64,000 nt of DNA from Nepenthes gracilis (taxonomy: Eukaryota; Streptophyta; Magnoliopsida; Caryophyllales; Nepenthaceae), in contig BSYO01000014.1 in the NCBI GenBank assembly GCA_033239525.1, positions 1,935,351 through 1,999,350 of the forward strand, written 5' to 3'. The notes below the pieces were generated by a model. It was not told the origin of the DNA and searched no databases. It was given only the letters and a program-made list of their open reading frames with translations. The stretch's first letter is position 1, and each line of letters opens with the position of its first letter. Below are positions 1 through 14,100 of this stretch, in pieces. The translations under genes were made by a program, and so were the position numbers.

Positions 1-345
1 TAATAACTCCAAACATTAGAAAAAATTATGAGGTTCCATGTGGAAAACATTTTCTTGAAAGATATTTTCTGTGGAAAATATTTTCTATTTTGTAAATATT
101 TCCCGTAAACAAAAGGAGCCTAAATGTCCATAAAATTTTGGTAAGTGGAATGTGCAGTCATTTTTGGCTTGTTATTAGAAAGTGCTTTCAGTGGTAATTG
201 GTAAACATTTAATGGGTTACAAAGCCTGACATCTTGATCACTGTCTCCTACTCTCAAAAATCTTAAGCATTAGAAGTATGAACTGAAAAAGTACTCGATC
301 AAATTTGCTGCTGAAATCTTTCTTTTATCTTCAAATAATGTACAG
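1..345 (+). other. Intron sequence upstream of the first visible LRRC40-type exon
   Basis: No exon is recognisable here. A pyrimidine-rich stretch ending in a TACAG acceptor at 341-345 leads into the exon at 346. The short ORF running across this region on the minus strand is a shadow of that exon. Confidence 0.6.
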
Positions 346-2086
346 GAGCTTTCATTAGGAGGGATGGGCTTGAGTACAGTCCCTTCGGAAGCTTGGGCTT
401 CAAGTGAAATAACAAAGATTGATCTTTCTAAGAATTCAATTGAGGAGTTACCAATTGAACTTTCATCGTGCACCTCCCTTGAGGTAATAGTTCTCCATCT
501 TTTATAGAATACGGGACATTGATGTTAGAATTCACAAGTGCTTTGCCTATTAATCACGTATGACCACTGAAATTTGTTTTGGCTGTTAAATTAGATCATC
601 TTGTATTTGATTATCAAAAATCCTTCTCCTGCTGGGAAATCATCTCGTATGTATTTGATTATCAAAAATCCTTTCTTCTCCTGCTGGGAATAGTCTGGAG
701 AGTTCTGTGAGTAGATAAGGGGTCTATTTCAAGTGGGGTTTCCAAGTTTCGTACTTATTTTGTGTTGAAGGGATTTTTAATAGATATTTTCTATTATGGT
801 GGCCTTGTGTACAATATTCCCACATTGGGAGGATGTCTGAGAGGATTAGATATACATTGCTTTAATTCTACACTGGAGAGAGACTGTTACTTAATTTGTG
901 CACGTGACCTTTGGCCATAGTAAAACAACCTTGCCATAGTGCTAAAGCTCATCCTCATTTTCTTGATGGAGTACTTGAAAAAAAAAAGAGAGAGATATTT
1001 TACAAGTGTACAGACTTAAGTGGTGAAAGTGAAACACAAAAAAATTGCTAAACTGAAATAGTACTAGTGAATTTGGTTGTCGGAGACAAGATTTATTCAA
1101 TGCAGTATTAAGGTTGCACACATCTAACCCCTTGCAGACCTTGCAATGCAATAGGCGTACGCAATGGACAACCCTTTTTAGCCAAGATTTCGGTTATTGA
1201 CAAACACATCATCATCCAAACTCATGGTGGGAGGTATGTTACCAATGAAGAAGGGGGGAAACTGAGTGATATAGTTATTGAGCTTTTCAAGACGGTCAAC
1301 CATAGCCCGATGAATTCAACTGCACCAGCATTATATTTTTGGTGTATGCAGGATTTCTCTGGGAAAAAATGGCACTTTCAAGTGGTGTGTGGGTTGGGGT
1401 GCTGTAGTACATGTTGAATAAATATAGGCTATATGGGTTGCATCACTTGTCCCCAAAGGTGTACATATTAACTATGGATAAAAATATCGATATTGATATT
1501 GATTGCAATCATATCGGTATCAAACATATTAGATAATATGTATTGGTATCAAATATATCAAATGAAAAAATTTTCTAAAAATCGTAAAATGATATAAGCT
1601 GTATCGACTAATACGGAAACAAATTACTTTATTATCATGATATCGGAAAAAATTTGTATCGAGTGAACCAAATGCCAATTCATATCGGCGGATTTGTATT
1701 GTATCAGCTAGTATTTACATCTGTGTGATTGACCGGTATGAGGTCCAATTTGTCACATTCGGTTTTATTTATCCATAAAATGAAATATTGTGGTGCATCA
1801 GTCTTGTAACTGACCTAAATATGCAGGTTTTGATTTTATCCAGGAACAAGATTAAGGACTGGCCTGGGGCAGTGTTGAAGTCACTTCCTAACCTTTTATG
1901 CTTGAAGCTGGACTATAATCCCCTTACAGAGGTACAATGAGATCTAATTTCACATTTCATTTTCTTGCATGTAGATTTGAATATATTGAAATCTAGAAGC
2001 CAGTAATTTACCAGTAAATTAAAAAGTGGATCAAGAGCCAGATAAGAACAGCAAAGGGGAAAGGATTGTTTTTTCATTAAACTTCA

Positions 2087-2126
<40 letters not shown>

Positions 2127-5100
2127 GCTTTTCCAGATGCACGGATGCTTCTGTAGCACCTATTCTGCACCAAGACTCCAGATTCTAGGAGATGGTGATA
2201 TGTTGACTGGCATACATTGCTTAATGTTATTCCATATCTTGTTCAAAGTGACATGAATTCACTATTACTTTTCTTGCATTATGCTTCCTTATAGACTTCT
2301 TTTGTCTACTGCTCATACTAGATCCCAGTTAATGGCTTTCAATCTCTATCTAAACTCCAAATGCTGGATCTAAGTGGCTGTTCAGCTTCATTAGCTGAAT
2401 CTCCAGCCTTTTCTGTTCTACAACATCTACAGGAGCTTTACCTCAGGTAGTGATTCAGAAAATAATCAGCACATTGTGTTTATCTTTTCCCAACTGCTCT
2501 CTTTCTACGAGTGTACAATTGTGTCTATTTATCCTGTCTTATTTTTGCTACATCTGTTCTGTTGGCTGGCCAGACGAACGCAGCTGCATGAAGTCCCGTC
2601 AGACATATTATGCTTGCAGCATTTGCGGATTCTTGACCTTAGTCAAAATTCTCTCCTATCAATTCCTGAGGTACTATAGTTGATTCTTTTTGAGATATGT
2701 TTTATGTGTCAAGTTTCCAACAAACAGCTTGCAACTTCTTGAATGAAGATGGTGAGATTATAAAAAAAAACTGAGTAGAAAAAACCCCGCACTATGGTTA
2801 GATATACTCACATGTAAATATAGGGTTATTTATATTATCCTTATAAAGAATATATCATAGCATGCTATAAAGTATATTCCAATAATGTATTTTAGCATAT
2901 TTTGACACTTTCCATCAAGATGGAATGTAGATGTTAATCATGTTCAGTTTATTACAAATGTACATAATTTGAATTCCAATCAAGGGATTGGTGAGAATGT
3001 CTGCAAACTGATCTCCAATCCTCATATAATGAATACGAATTATACCTTGTTAGAGTTTCTCGCAAACAAAGTGTCAATTATCAATATGCTTTGTATACTC
3101 AAGAAATATTAGATTTGATGTAATACAAATAGCTACTTGATTATTACACCACAACGAAGAAAGGCCTAAAAATTTCTAACCCAGAGACTTAAATAATTGC
3201 TGATATCACATAACTTCACTTGCAACATATGTCAATGCATGATATTTGATTCTACACTTGACATATCTACTATATTTTGTTTTTTACTCTTTCATGACAT
3301 AAAGTTATCTCCAATAAAAACACAATAGCTGATGATAGGTTTTTGATTATACGGCGACCCAACCCAATCGGTATAAAAAAAGCCCTAGACCTCATTATAA
3401 CTATGATCACTATAAAGTAAGCTTCGTAAGTTGCCACACATCATAATCTTCCAATGAGGAATAAAAGAAGAATATAGAAACTGGCTCATAACACTTCCCA
3501 AGAAGATAATATCTAGCAAGTTACAACACTTTAATTAGGCTTGCCAACTAGTCTTTTATACCTTTCTGGTTCAACAAGGATCTCTCCATCATCTAGTACT
3601 TAAAAGCTAGATCCATGGGAGCATCACAAATGGTTTTGGTTCCATCTTACCAATTTTCCAAAGCAAATCCACAGTGTACTTTGCAAACAAAAAATTTCAC
3701 GGCAGTATCTAGCAACCTCAATGTTCAAGAAATACTGCAAACTTCCAAAATTTTTAGTCTGAAATTGACTTTGAATGAATAATTTCATATCCATAATGCA
3801 AATATTATTGTTATCAGTAATCCCAATATCATTTACTTGAATGACAAGAAGAATACGCCAGCATGAGAGTAACAGTGGAACATAGTGTGTTTATTATCAT
3901 AATGAGAGAACCTAAACTTCTATACAATAGCACTGAATTTGCCAAACCACCCTCATGGAGACTGTTTCAAACCATATAATGACTTCTTTAGCTAGCAAAT
4001 ATATCCAAATTTCTCTGAACAACAAATCTCGAAAGTTGCTCTAAATAAATGTCCTTATGAAAATCCCCATGTAAGAAGATATTCTTGGTGCCTAATTAAT
4101 ATAAAAGCCGTGATAAGTTGCAGTCAATGAGAATGACAGCTAACAAAAGTTGACTTTGGTAACAAGAGAAAAGGTAATTGTAGTCCACCTGATAAGTCTA
4201 AGTCTATAAAGAACCATCTGGGTTGACTTTAACTTGTTAGTTTATTAACAACTGATGAGTTTCTTTCGTGGAAGCAAAAAGAATAGATGCCATGATCCCG
4301 ACATGAATAAGTAAATAATCAAAATAAAGACATTTAATTAATAATTATCCATAAACGATATGAACCCAAATAACCCAATGCCAAGTCAGACATACCATAC
4401 TAATACAAAAAAACAATATAATTAACCATAATCTCAGTAGCGGATGTAAAACCTAGTTGAACTAAACCCTGTCTAACATCCAAATAATATGAGAACCTGC
4501 TCAATCCTAAAATATCTATAAGAAAAGCATCTAACCAAATAATCAAAATATTACAAGTAGAATCATACTAAACATTTATCTGATGTATTATTTTGAAATA
4601 ACAAATTGCAACTTACCATAAATATGAATTTAATACGTCAGTTCCAATTGAGAATCCTCAATATCTATATATTACAAACTAAACAAAAATCTTTATCAAT
4701 TTTCCGTTCATATCGTACAAGTATCCATAACTTTCTAATATAAAAGAATTAGAAATATTACAAATTATGAGTCTAATACTCAACAAATATTTATATATAA
4801 TATACAAATGCATGTCTATAAAACAAATGGGAGGACGAAAAATCGTAAACCACATGCGAAATCCGATATATCAAAATTTTTAATAAACACATTTCAAATT
4901 GTTATATCGCACGTAGAGTTTGTCACATATATGAATATCAAATCATGTAAACCATACGAAATCATTAGAAGTTCAAATCATATAATGCACTCATAAAATT
5001 CAAAAGGCAAAGATCATACAAATCCAAAAATCATATCAAAACCTAGAAAGCCAAAACATCGCAAAACAAATAAATATGAGGTCAAATTGTAAAAACTAAG

Positions 5101-8100
5101 AATCGGTGACTCATATACTGACTAATCAAAAGGCCAATTTCGAAGAACAGGTTACTCATTTTGCCAGTAACCATAGGCCTATATGCTACTATTTAAGATC
5201 CGTAGGCATACCTCTACATATTACTTCTTATGAATAGGGTCAAACACCACTTTTTTCTCACTTATGAATGATAGGTGTGCTTTTCAAGGGCACCTAATGT
5301 ACCAAAATATGTTCGAATATGTACCGTCAATTCCTTACAATAGTTCTAAAAAAATAAGTGGAGGATTCTATAACAAATATACAAAACTTTTTAACCATAT
5401 AGAAAAAGTGCAAACTCAGATCAGATAATAAAATAGAGTTCTCACTAAATACTCTCACAGACTAGTATATTTAATGCACAATATTTTATGACTTTTTCTT
5501 CACAATAATTCCATATATATGAGCATAATCCTCCGAAATATTTATTTGTTCGTTAAAAAATAAACGAAGTCTTCAAACCGTTTGGTAAAAAATACATATA
5601 TACAACAATATTCAAAAAACTAGTGTAAAGGATGACATGCATGTATAGTAAAACAAAAATCATAAGTAAAATCAAAGGATTCCGAAATGGAACAAAGATT
5701 AGGCTTAGAAACACTTGTCATTAACCTCAAATTTGACAAATTTGATTAGAAAAAGCTCCAAAATGACAAATTTGACAAATTCTTCTTCTTCTTCATCTTT
5801 CTCTATCTTCTCTCTTTTTTCCCGTGCAAAATGACAAAAAAAAATGGAGAAGACCCTTTTATACTCAAATCAATGCATGAGTTAAGCATACATTAGGCAT
5901 ACAAATGTGCACGAGTGCCACATCAAGTGCACTTTAAGCACCAACGTTTTGCCTCAACCACACACGAGCACTAAATTAGGCATACGTTAGGCGCCACACA
6001 TTCTACTTAAATTATGCATGAGCGCCTCATAGGCGCTGATCAAGCACTAGATTTGATACCCTCACTTTCAAATTTTTTTCAAATTTTTCATTATATAATT
6101 ATTTTATCATATGAACCAAATACATATAATAATGGCGTCATAAATCATGTAAAGAAAAATCAAACATTACACTAGATCTCTTGTGTGTTTATACTCAAGT
6201 GCAACCATCCCTTTCGCCATGGCTATCCGCCAACCAAGATTAAAAATAGCCTTTGATACTAATTGAGACACACTAATTGAGTTCAAGACGGTAACAAAAT
6301 CCCAATGTGAATGTGAAATACAGTGTAAAATCGCATAGTAGACAATGAATATTGAATATAATTGCGATGATCCTTTTATATTGCAATCAAAAGGTCTGAA
6401 TCAGTATTTTGATTAAGAACTATAATAACTATAGTCGGAATAACTGGCTTATTAGTAATGGTCTCCAGATCCACTCTCAGAAAGAAATCAAATACATGAT
6501 GAGGGCCACAAACATGTCTTAGTGATAGGGGATAAGGAGGCACATGTGGAATAGGTGCAGGAGATACAACTTTATGAACAATCTTATATATAAGAATATT
6601 TCATTGGGAGGGAGACTCAACGATAGACTTGCTAAAGGTACATTGAAATAAAAATGTGTAGACTCATAAAATGTGATATCATATGACACTATAAAATGTC
6701 CCAACTCTAAAAGAAATATTGATACCCCTTCTGAATATGAGGATGTCCAAGCAAAATGTACTGTGGAGACTTATGATCAAGATTTATCACCTAAGGTCAA
6801 ATATTGAGGATATAATATACATAAGCAAAAATCTTTGTGAAATGTAATGGCTTGGTAGGAAATTGTGCATGATAAGAAATCTCCCCATGATGAATAGTTG
6901 ATGACATCCGATTGATAAAGTAACAAGTTGTCAACACTACATCTCTCTAAAAGGCCTTTGGAGTGCCCATTTGGAATAAAAAAGCTTGAGCAACCTCCAT
7001 CAAGTGTCTGTTTTTCCTCTCAACAACACCATTCTATTGGGTTGTATCAAAAAAGATGACTCATGGAGAATCTCATGTTGGGATAGAAATGATGAAAATG
7101 AAGCAAAAAAATATTCATGAATATTGTCACTCTATATAATACATATAGAAGTAGAGAATTTGGTTTTAATTTTAGTATGGAACATACAGAAAATGGGGTA
7201 TAACTTAGAATGATTTTTCATCAGGTATAATCAGGTACGTCGTGAATAGTCATTAACAAAAGGAACAAAGTGATGAAGTCCTATCTTCAACAAAACTAGA
7301 TATGGTTCTCAAACATCCGAGTTTACTAACTCAAAAGGGGTGGAGGCGTGTGGATTTACGGAAGTGGAATATGAAGTTGATGGTATTTGATAACCTAACA
7401 TGACTCACAAAACAAATCAGTAGCAGGCGATAGAGTAAGACATAACTTTTTCAGTTGAAGAAGAGATAGTTAACCCACCCTATTGTGAAGATCAAGGGGC
7501 ATAGAAGCAAACAATAGGATTGAGTTCTATATAGAACAAGTAGACGCCCCTTAAGTCACGACGACCTCTACCAATACCTCTTCTCAAAGTGTGGTCCTAA
7601 AAGTCACAATAGGTGGATAATAATATTACACAATAATTATATTGTCAATTAAATTTACTAAATAATAGTAGTTTGAATAGAAAATTCAGCAAGTAAAGGG
7701 TTAATGAAAGACTGAGTCTGTATCAGAATAGCATTACCAACATTTTCGACCTTTGTAGAGGAGTTACCAAATAAAGTAACACCAAGAACAATGTAGCATA
7801 ATTGATAATCAGACAAAAACCTGTAAATCCAGTCATGTAATTAGAGTCACCGGATTCAATAACCCAAGCTTGAGAAGATGCCGAGAAACAAGTAGTAGAT
7901 TGAACAAGAGTAGTAATGGCCATGTAAGAGCCACATGATAGAGAGTTGTAGTAAGTCTTCTATCTAAGAGCCAGCACTTAGTGTGTGACGAACTCCATAA
8001 TCGAAACAAATCTATATCTTATTACTGCTTCTTTCAATAAAAACATCCGATACAAATTCAGTTTTTTATAAATAACCAATCAACCATGACGAACCAAGTT

Positions 8101-11100
8101 ACACTAGTAAAAAAAAAGTCCGACAATTTAGTAAAGAAACCCCCAAATATATCGGATGACATTGAGAAATATGATGAACAGTGAACAGTACCGAAGTTCG
8201 CAACACAGCATCAAATCGGCCTTCAATATCAAGAACTAGGAGAGTGCTAATGCCTGAATGTAAAGAATGAAGCAATAGTCCCACAAGACAGGGTTTTCAG
8301 CGAAGAGATGAAATGGTCTGACTTGTGCATCACTGATGGAGAAAACAGAAAATTTATCCGGGCTATGATTTAGAGAGAGAAGGCGCAGCTAACAGAGAAA
8401 AAAATTTCACCAGCAGCAGAGGTGGCGGATGGCAACAGTGAGGGCTAGGAACCTCTCTAATACCTTAGTGAGATTATAAAAAATGAAATAAAGAGAAACC
8501 ATATACTAGGGTTGGGTATATTTATATGTATATGTAGGGTTATTTATAAATATTAAAAATACTAACCTACCCTTACAAAATATATACTATAGTATATCCA
8601 AAAATATATTTCAATAATAAATTTTAGCATATTCTATAAAATATCATCTTCATGGGCTGGTTTATAACAACGGCAATAAAGGTTCAAAAAAGTATGCAAT
8701 GACGTCTATCCTGACTGCCTTTTATATACTTTTGATTGGTCATTCCTAATTCTGAGTGGTCACTTTTTTCAGTTAAATTTCACATTTTATAGAATTAAGT
8801 ATAGATGACAAGCCTCTCTAAATTTTATCTCTATTATGGACATGATCTGAAAATGTTGGCATTGAGCTGAATGATGTTATGGAGGACCTTACGAATATGA
8901 TTTACTGTGATAATCCAATCCTAAAAAAATGAAACTGTGGCCAAAAGGGCTAGATCACTCCCTAATCATAAATGGTTTGCTGCAAATGGGACAGCATGGA
9001 CCGTGCACAAATTTCAGCATCCCAGTCTTTGCCTTAAATTTACAAAGCTATTCACTTTGCAATGCCACATCTTGCTGAAAATGAATGAAAAGGACTAGAG
9101 TATGAGGAATCAAGGAGTGGTAATTTCTAACATGCCATACGTTGAGTGTAAAAATTGACGTGAAAAATGTGGTAATGTAGTTGTATCACTCAATATGAAG
9201 AGCCAAAAATGTGGCCCTGTATTGATTTTTGATTATCATCTAATGTTTTTTTAACATAAAAATTTATTGCTCACACGTTGACTTGTATTAACTGTGAAAT
9301 ACCATAAATGAAGCAAAAAATGAATTGAGTATTACTCTGCTAAGAATCGACTAATTATTTTGATAAACATGGAAAGCTGTTTGAGCTTGAATCATTGGCC
9401 TATTGAGTTAGGCTTGACTGGCTCATGCTTCAGTGTCAAACGGAGCTATTGTGACTAGTCTATTATTTAGTATACATAGCACAATACAGGATATCTAGAC
9501 AACTGTTGTTTTCAGAAGAGATTTGTATTAAGAACTACGTTCGGTATGCGGTTACTGGTGTGCAATACGTAGAGGTTTTTCGAATTTTTGTTACTAGGAA
9601 TAGAGCCATCACAACATGCATCCAAGTAGTTAGTTTATTGTAAATTAATATAATAAGTAAAATGTTTAAAATTTGCTCCTCACCTAAACAAGTTCATAAA
9701 ACATGTTTTAGTTGACTTATTAAGCTTGTTAAATCAAACTCAAACAAACTTAAACAAATAATTTTAAGCAAAGCTGTAAGTAAATTTGTTTGATTAATAA
9801 CTTTATTTGTATGTCAAATGATTGATGCTTTGCTATTAACTATTAATGACCATCGACTGGTTGAAATATGCATAAATAAATGAACACTTTTTCCAGTAAA
9901 ACTTTTAAACGGAAGAAATGGAAAGGGAAATGCAAAATGGAAAACCAAAAATAAAAAACTTTTTTCCCAATTGAACATACCGTATCTGTGATGGTTTCAT
10001 TTTTTTTCACTGTAGAATTAACTCCAAAAAGTCACTTGCCACTATTGCTGGTGACATTTTGTCAAGGAATAGGGTTCTGATGTATTTGTTTTTGGGTAAA
10101 ATATGCTGTTTTGTGATTCGAAAGATCTTGTATGGCAGTGTATCAATGACACAATGTGACCTGATATCAGGTGGATTATTTAGGTTTCAGTTTATGAGTC
10201 TACTCTAGATTTCTCACCTCTGCCTGCCTTACTATTATTTGGGGCATTGTCCCACCATCTAGTGTAGAAAGATTAGGAAGATTATTCCTTTTTTCGCATT
10301 GAAATGTGTTGTATTCTAATCATGGATGAAAATGTCAGTATCGATAACTATCGCAATCATATCAATATTAGACAATATATATTATTGGATTTATATGGAA
10401 ACATATTATAATCTTATCAATATTAGACAATATGTATTATTGGATTTATATGGAAACATGTTATAATCTTATTACGGATTTGTATTGACTGATATTTGCA
10501 TTATAATGATTCTAATACTAAAGCTGGGGAGAAAGAAAAGCAGTCGCCACCCTGCTTCAGGGAAAGCGTTATTCAGCTCATCTGCAAACCATATAAATTG
10601 CATTGTGATAAAATGCTTGTGATTTAGTCAATGGCTATTGTGGTAGCCCTTAGTTTATAGATGTATTCATTCTCTTTGTTTTCCGAGGGAATCTGTTTGT
10701 GAATGAATCTTAGCCTGTAAACTTGCAAGCTGAAGCATAAATTTCAATTTTTTCCAATTCAATCTATGTTGTACTTCTAGCCAATTGTTGCCAATTCTTT
10801 TGCAGGGATTCAAAAATCTTACTTGCCTTGTTGAGCTTGACCTTTCAGATAATAGTATTACGACACTACCTCCGGAGCTGGTGAGTCATGAATACACACC
10901 ACAAAATCTTTGGTTTCATCATTAAAATTCCTGCTTGATCTCTTTATGCTCATGAATTTTTGCAAATATCAGCTCATATGATACATATTGGAGGTTTTTG
11001 AGACAAATATTTTTCAATACCGCAACAATATTACACTACATTTCTATATCGATAGATATATGAGCTTGCTAGTTTTAGATATTTTTTGTCCAATGTATCT

Positions 11101-14100
11101 AATACCAATACGTATTGTCCGGTATATCTAATATCGATGTGACCATAATTGATACCGATACTGATATTTTCATCCATCCTTATAATAGAACTTTGTCACT
11201 TTTCCATTCATTTATGACATAGACAATGACTTAAATTTCCCCTAACATGTGCTATTCATTGATCTAACTACAAGAACTAGATGTTATATTTTGCCATCCA
11301 GAGCTTGAAATATTCTAATAAATTCATTTGTGAGATCGGATTTTGGCGCTTGTTTTATATCATGTGTCCATGGATGAAAATATTGGTGTTGGTATCCGAT
11401 GCATATCTAGGATTTGGATTACTGTAGAAATTAGAAAGTCAGACAGTACATTCGAGTGATCTAAAAGAAAGTAGGTTGGGTCTTCATAACTACAAATTCG
11501 GATCCTGCACATCATAATAATTCAATAAGATGTTAGTTATATATAGGACTCACTTTCCGATATATCATTTAATACTCAAATCAATAATCGTTCTGAGAGA
11601 AGTTGAAAGATCTAAAAAGGAAAAAGGGATGAATGCTATGACAATTGAATTTGGAGGATTGAGTTTCGTAGATTCTGATGAGTAAAGAAGAAGCGATCGG
11701 TGGATCAAGCACTCCATTGGCCTTCCCCTGTGTTGGACAATGGTTTCGTATTTATAGCTTGGACGCAATATAATTTGTCTTTTCTGTATTAGCGTGTCTG
11801 CTGTTTAGAGTGTTACGCTGCATTGAGTTCTAATTATTACTTTGGTTGTGTAACTGTTTAGCAATTAATTTTTAGAATTTATTTGGTCGTTATTACCTGC
11901 TTTAATGCAACTGATTATCTCTCAGTTACCTGTAACTATTCGTCCGGATTAAATATTTTATTAATTACTTTATCTGACCATTAATTGCCTTGATATTCCA
12001 TGCCTTTGGTCACTTAGTCGTTCAGCCGGTTGGCTGAGTCTTCGGTGAGATCATTCTTTAAACTGGTTTCGTATTAGGTTGATCAACTTGGTTATCCTTA
12101 CAACTTATTTTGTGCTGACATCTCGTAAGCCTCGGATTTACGTCGGGTTGGAGTGTCCTTATTTGGATTGTATCTAACAGTATTGGTCGTGATCATATGA
12201 GTATCGAATACATGGACAATACGTATCGATATTAAATATATTAGATGGAAAATTTGTTTTTGAAATTATTAGTTGGTAGTGCCGTATATAATGATATTGG
12301 TTAATATTTTGAATATCAACCGATACATATGCTGCATCGGCCGATATGGAAAAATATATTGGAAGGTCGCGATATTAATTTATATTAGCCGATATTTTCA
12401 TCCTTGGTTGTGACAGATTATGAATATTTTGAAACATTTATATCTTTGTAGTTCCTATTAGTTGGGGATTTTCTTTTCCCCTTCTACTGGCTTGTTTAGT
12501 GGGGTTGAGGGATCCTCTGTGGGATACTTCTTATCTTATTTGTCTTTTCTATTTTGCATAGCTCGAGTTATTTTGGTGGGTGCTGGGTTAACATTTTCAA
12601 TAGAATTAAGCATGCTTAATATAGGCTAATCTGATAATCTGTAGGGTTCCTTTGTTATGCATGAACTTTCAAAGGTTGGCTTGTTTTCCTCTCTCTTTTT
12701 TTTTTTTTCCGGCTTCAGCAATGAGAACTTTAATTGATTGATTCAAACATTTGTACATATTTCCTTTACCAGTATTGGCACCATACCACCAAATGCTTAA
12801 TGTAGTTTAATGCTTGATACTTAAATTATATTTTGGATCTCCAGGAACCAAATTAAAGAAAGAGAAAAACCATATGGGACCAGTTCAACCACATACCTGT
12901 TCTATATCTCTCATGTATGTTTCAAAATATTGGTATCAATATTAATATCAATCACGGTCATATTGGCATTGAACATATTGGACCATATGTATCGACATCA
13001 GAAGGAAAAAATATCTAAAAATCTTAAGCTGATGAGACCATATCAGTTAATATGTCGGCTATATTAATTGATATAGAAATGTAATGTGATTTTGTTGTGA
13101 TATTGAAAAATATAAGTATCAGGGGGCTTCTTCCTCTAGAATTACCTCTGTTTTCTCCCATTGTCCTTCTTCCTCCTGCTGCCAACGTCAGTGTGATTGC
13201 TCCCTTTTATCTGTTTTCGAAGAATAGTGTTCTATACAATTTTGACTAAGTTATCAAGCTGACCACTATTGATTAGTAAGAATAGTGTCACATCCAAATT
13301 TTGAGTAAATTATCAAGCTGATGACTATTTGGCTGATTTGTTTTGACTTCTCCTGTACAAAAGATCAAAGGTTTAAGCTTATGAACTTGCAAGAAAAAAC
13401 CTTACTTATTATTCTTAGGTTTGCATGCACTGAAAACGAATAGTTTAAATATAATGTGTAGTCCGACTTCTGATTACTTGTCATGCAGGGCCTGCTTGAA
13501 CCAAGCTTACAAGCCTTGAGACTTGATGGGAACCCGCTGAGAAGGTAGACAACAATTTCTTTTGGTTGTTGTAAATATCCGCCGATATTATAAATATTGG
13601 CCAATATGTATCGGTATTGAAATCCCCTGGTATCGCAACAATATTGCAATATGTTATGATATCGGTGATCTATTGATCGATACGGCTCTATTAGTTTACC
13701 ATTTTCAAATTTTTTTTCTTCTGAAATATCCAATATAAATACGTATTGTCTGGCATATCTTATACCTGTGCCTATATTTTCATCCATCTCTCCTTCAGCC
13801 CCCTTATCCCATATTATGGTTTGTGGTGAAGACCAACTGGCTTAGAAATAGATCTAAGGTGAAAATTCGAGTTAGATCTTTTCTGTCAGGCTATATAATC
13901 AAGGGGTCTTTTCTGTTCGGTTGTAGAAAATTGATACTGCAGAAAATCTAGAAAATATATTCAAGTTTATTTTTAATTTGGAAGACTGAAAAAAACACTT
14001 GTCATAACTCATGATGTTTTGAACTGAAAATTTTCCAGTTTCTTAATTCTGAACTGAATTTACCCTGAGATGATGTTTTTCAGAATTTCCTACGGTCATA

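Larger units (their letters stand above)
2753..8639 (-). mobile_element. Ty1/copia element 1, decayed, inside LRR intron 4
   Basis: A minus-strand copia element with short LTR-like ends sharing TGAGATTATAAAAAA at the left and CAATAAT(G/A)xATTTTAGCATATT at the right (about 2753-2907 and 8469-8639). Next to the right LTR the minus strand reads AAGGTATTAGAGAGG, a diverged match to the initiator-tRNA primer site TGGTATCAGAGC. Internally, minus-strand fragments match copia pol. Near 2990-3110 is the C-terminal RNase H text EYTKHID...HFVCEKL...ADILTNPL. Near 6500-6700 is the linker after integrase, which also occurs in element 2. There are many stops. A solo LTR (4288-6171) interrupts the RT region. 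The element is antisense to the host gene and has no identical target duplication. Confidence 0.8.

Noticed and set aside
13365..13787. 140-codon minus-strand ORF
   Set aside because: It runs through a TATCG foldback repeat and the antisense of an LRR exon; no family features.
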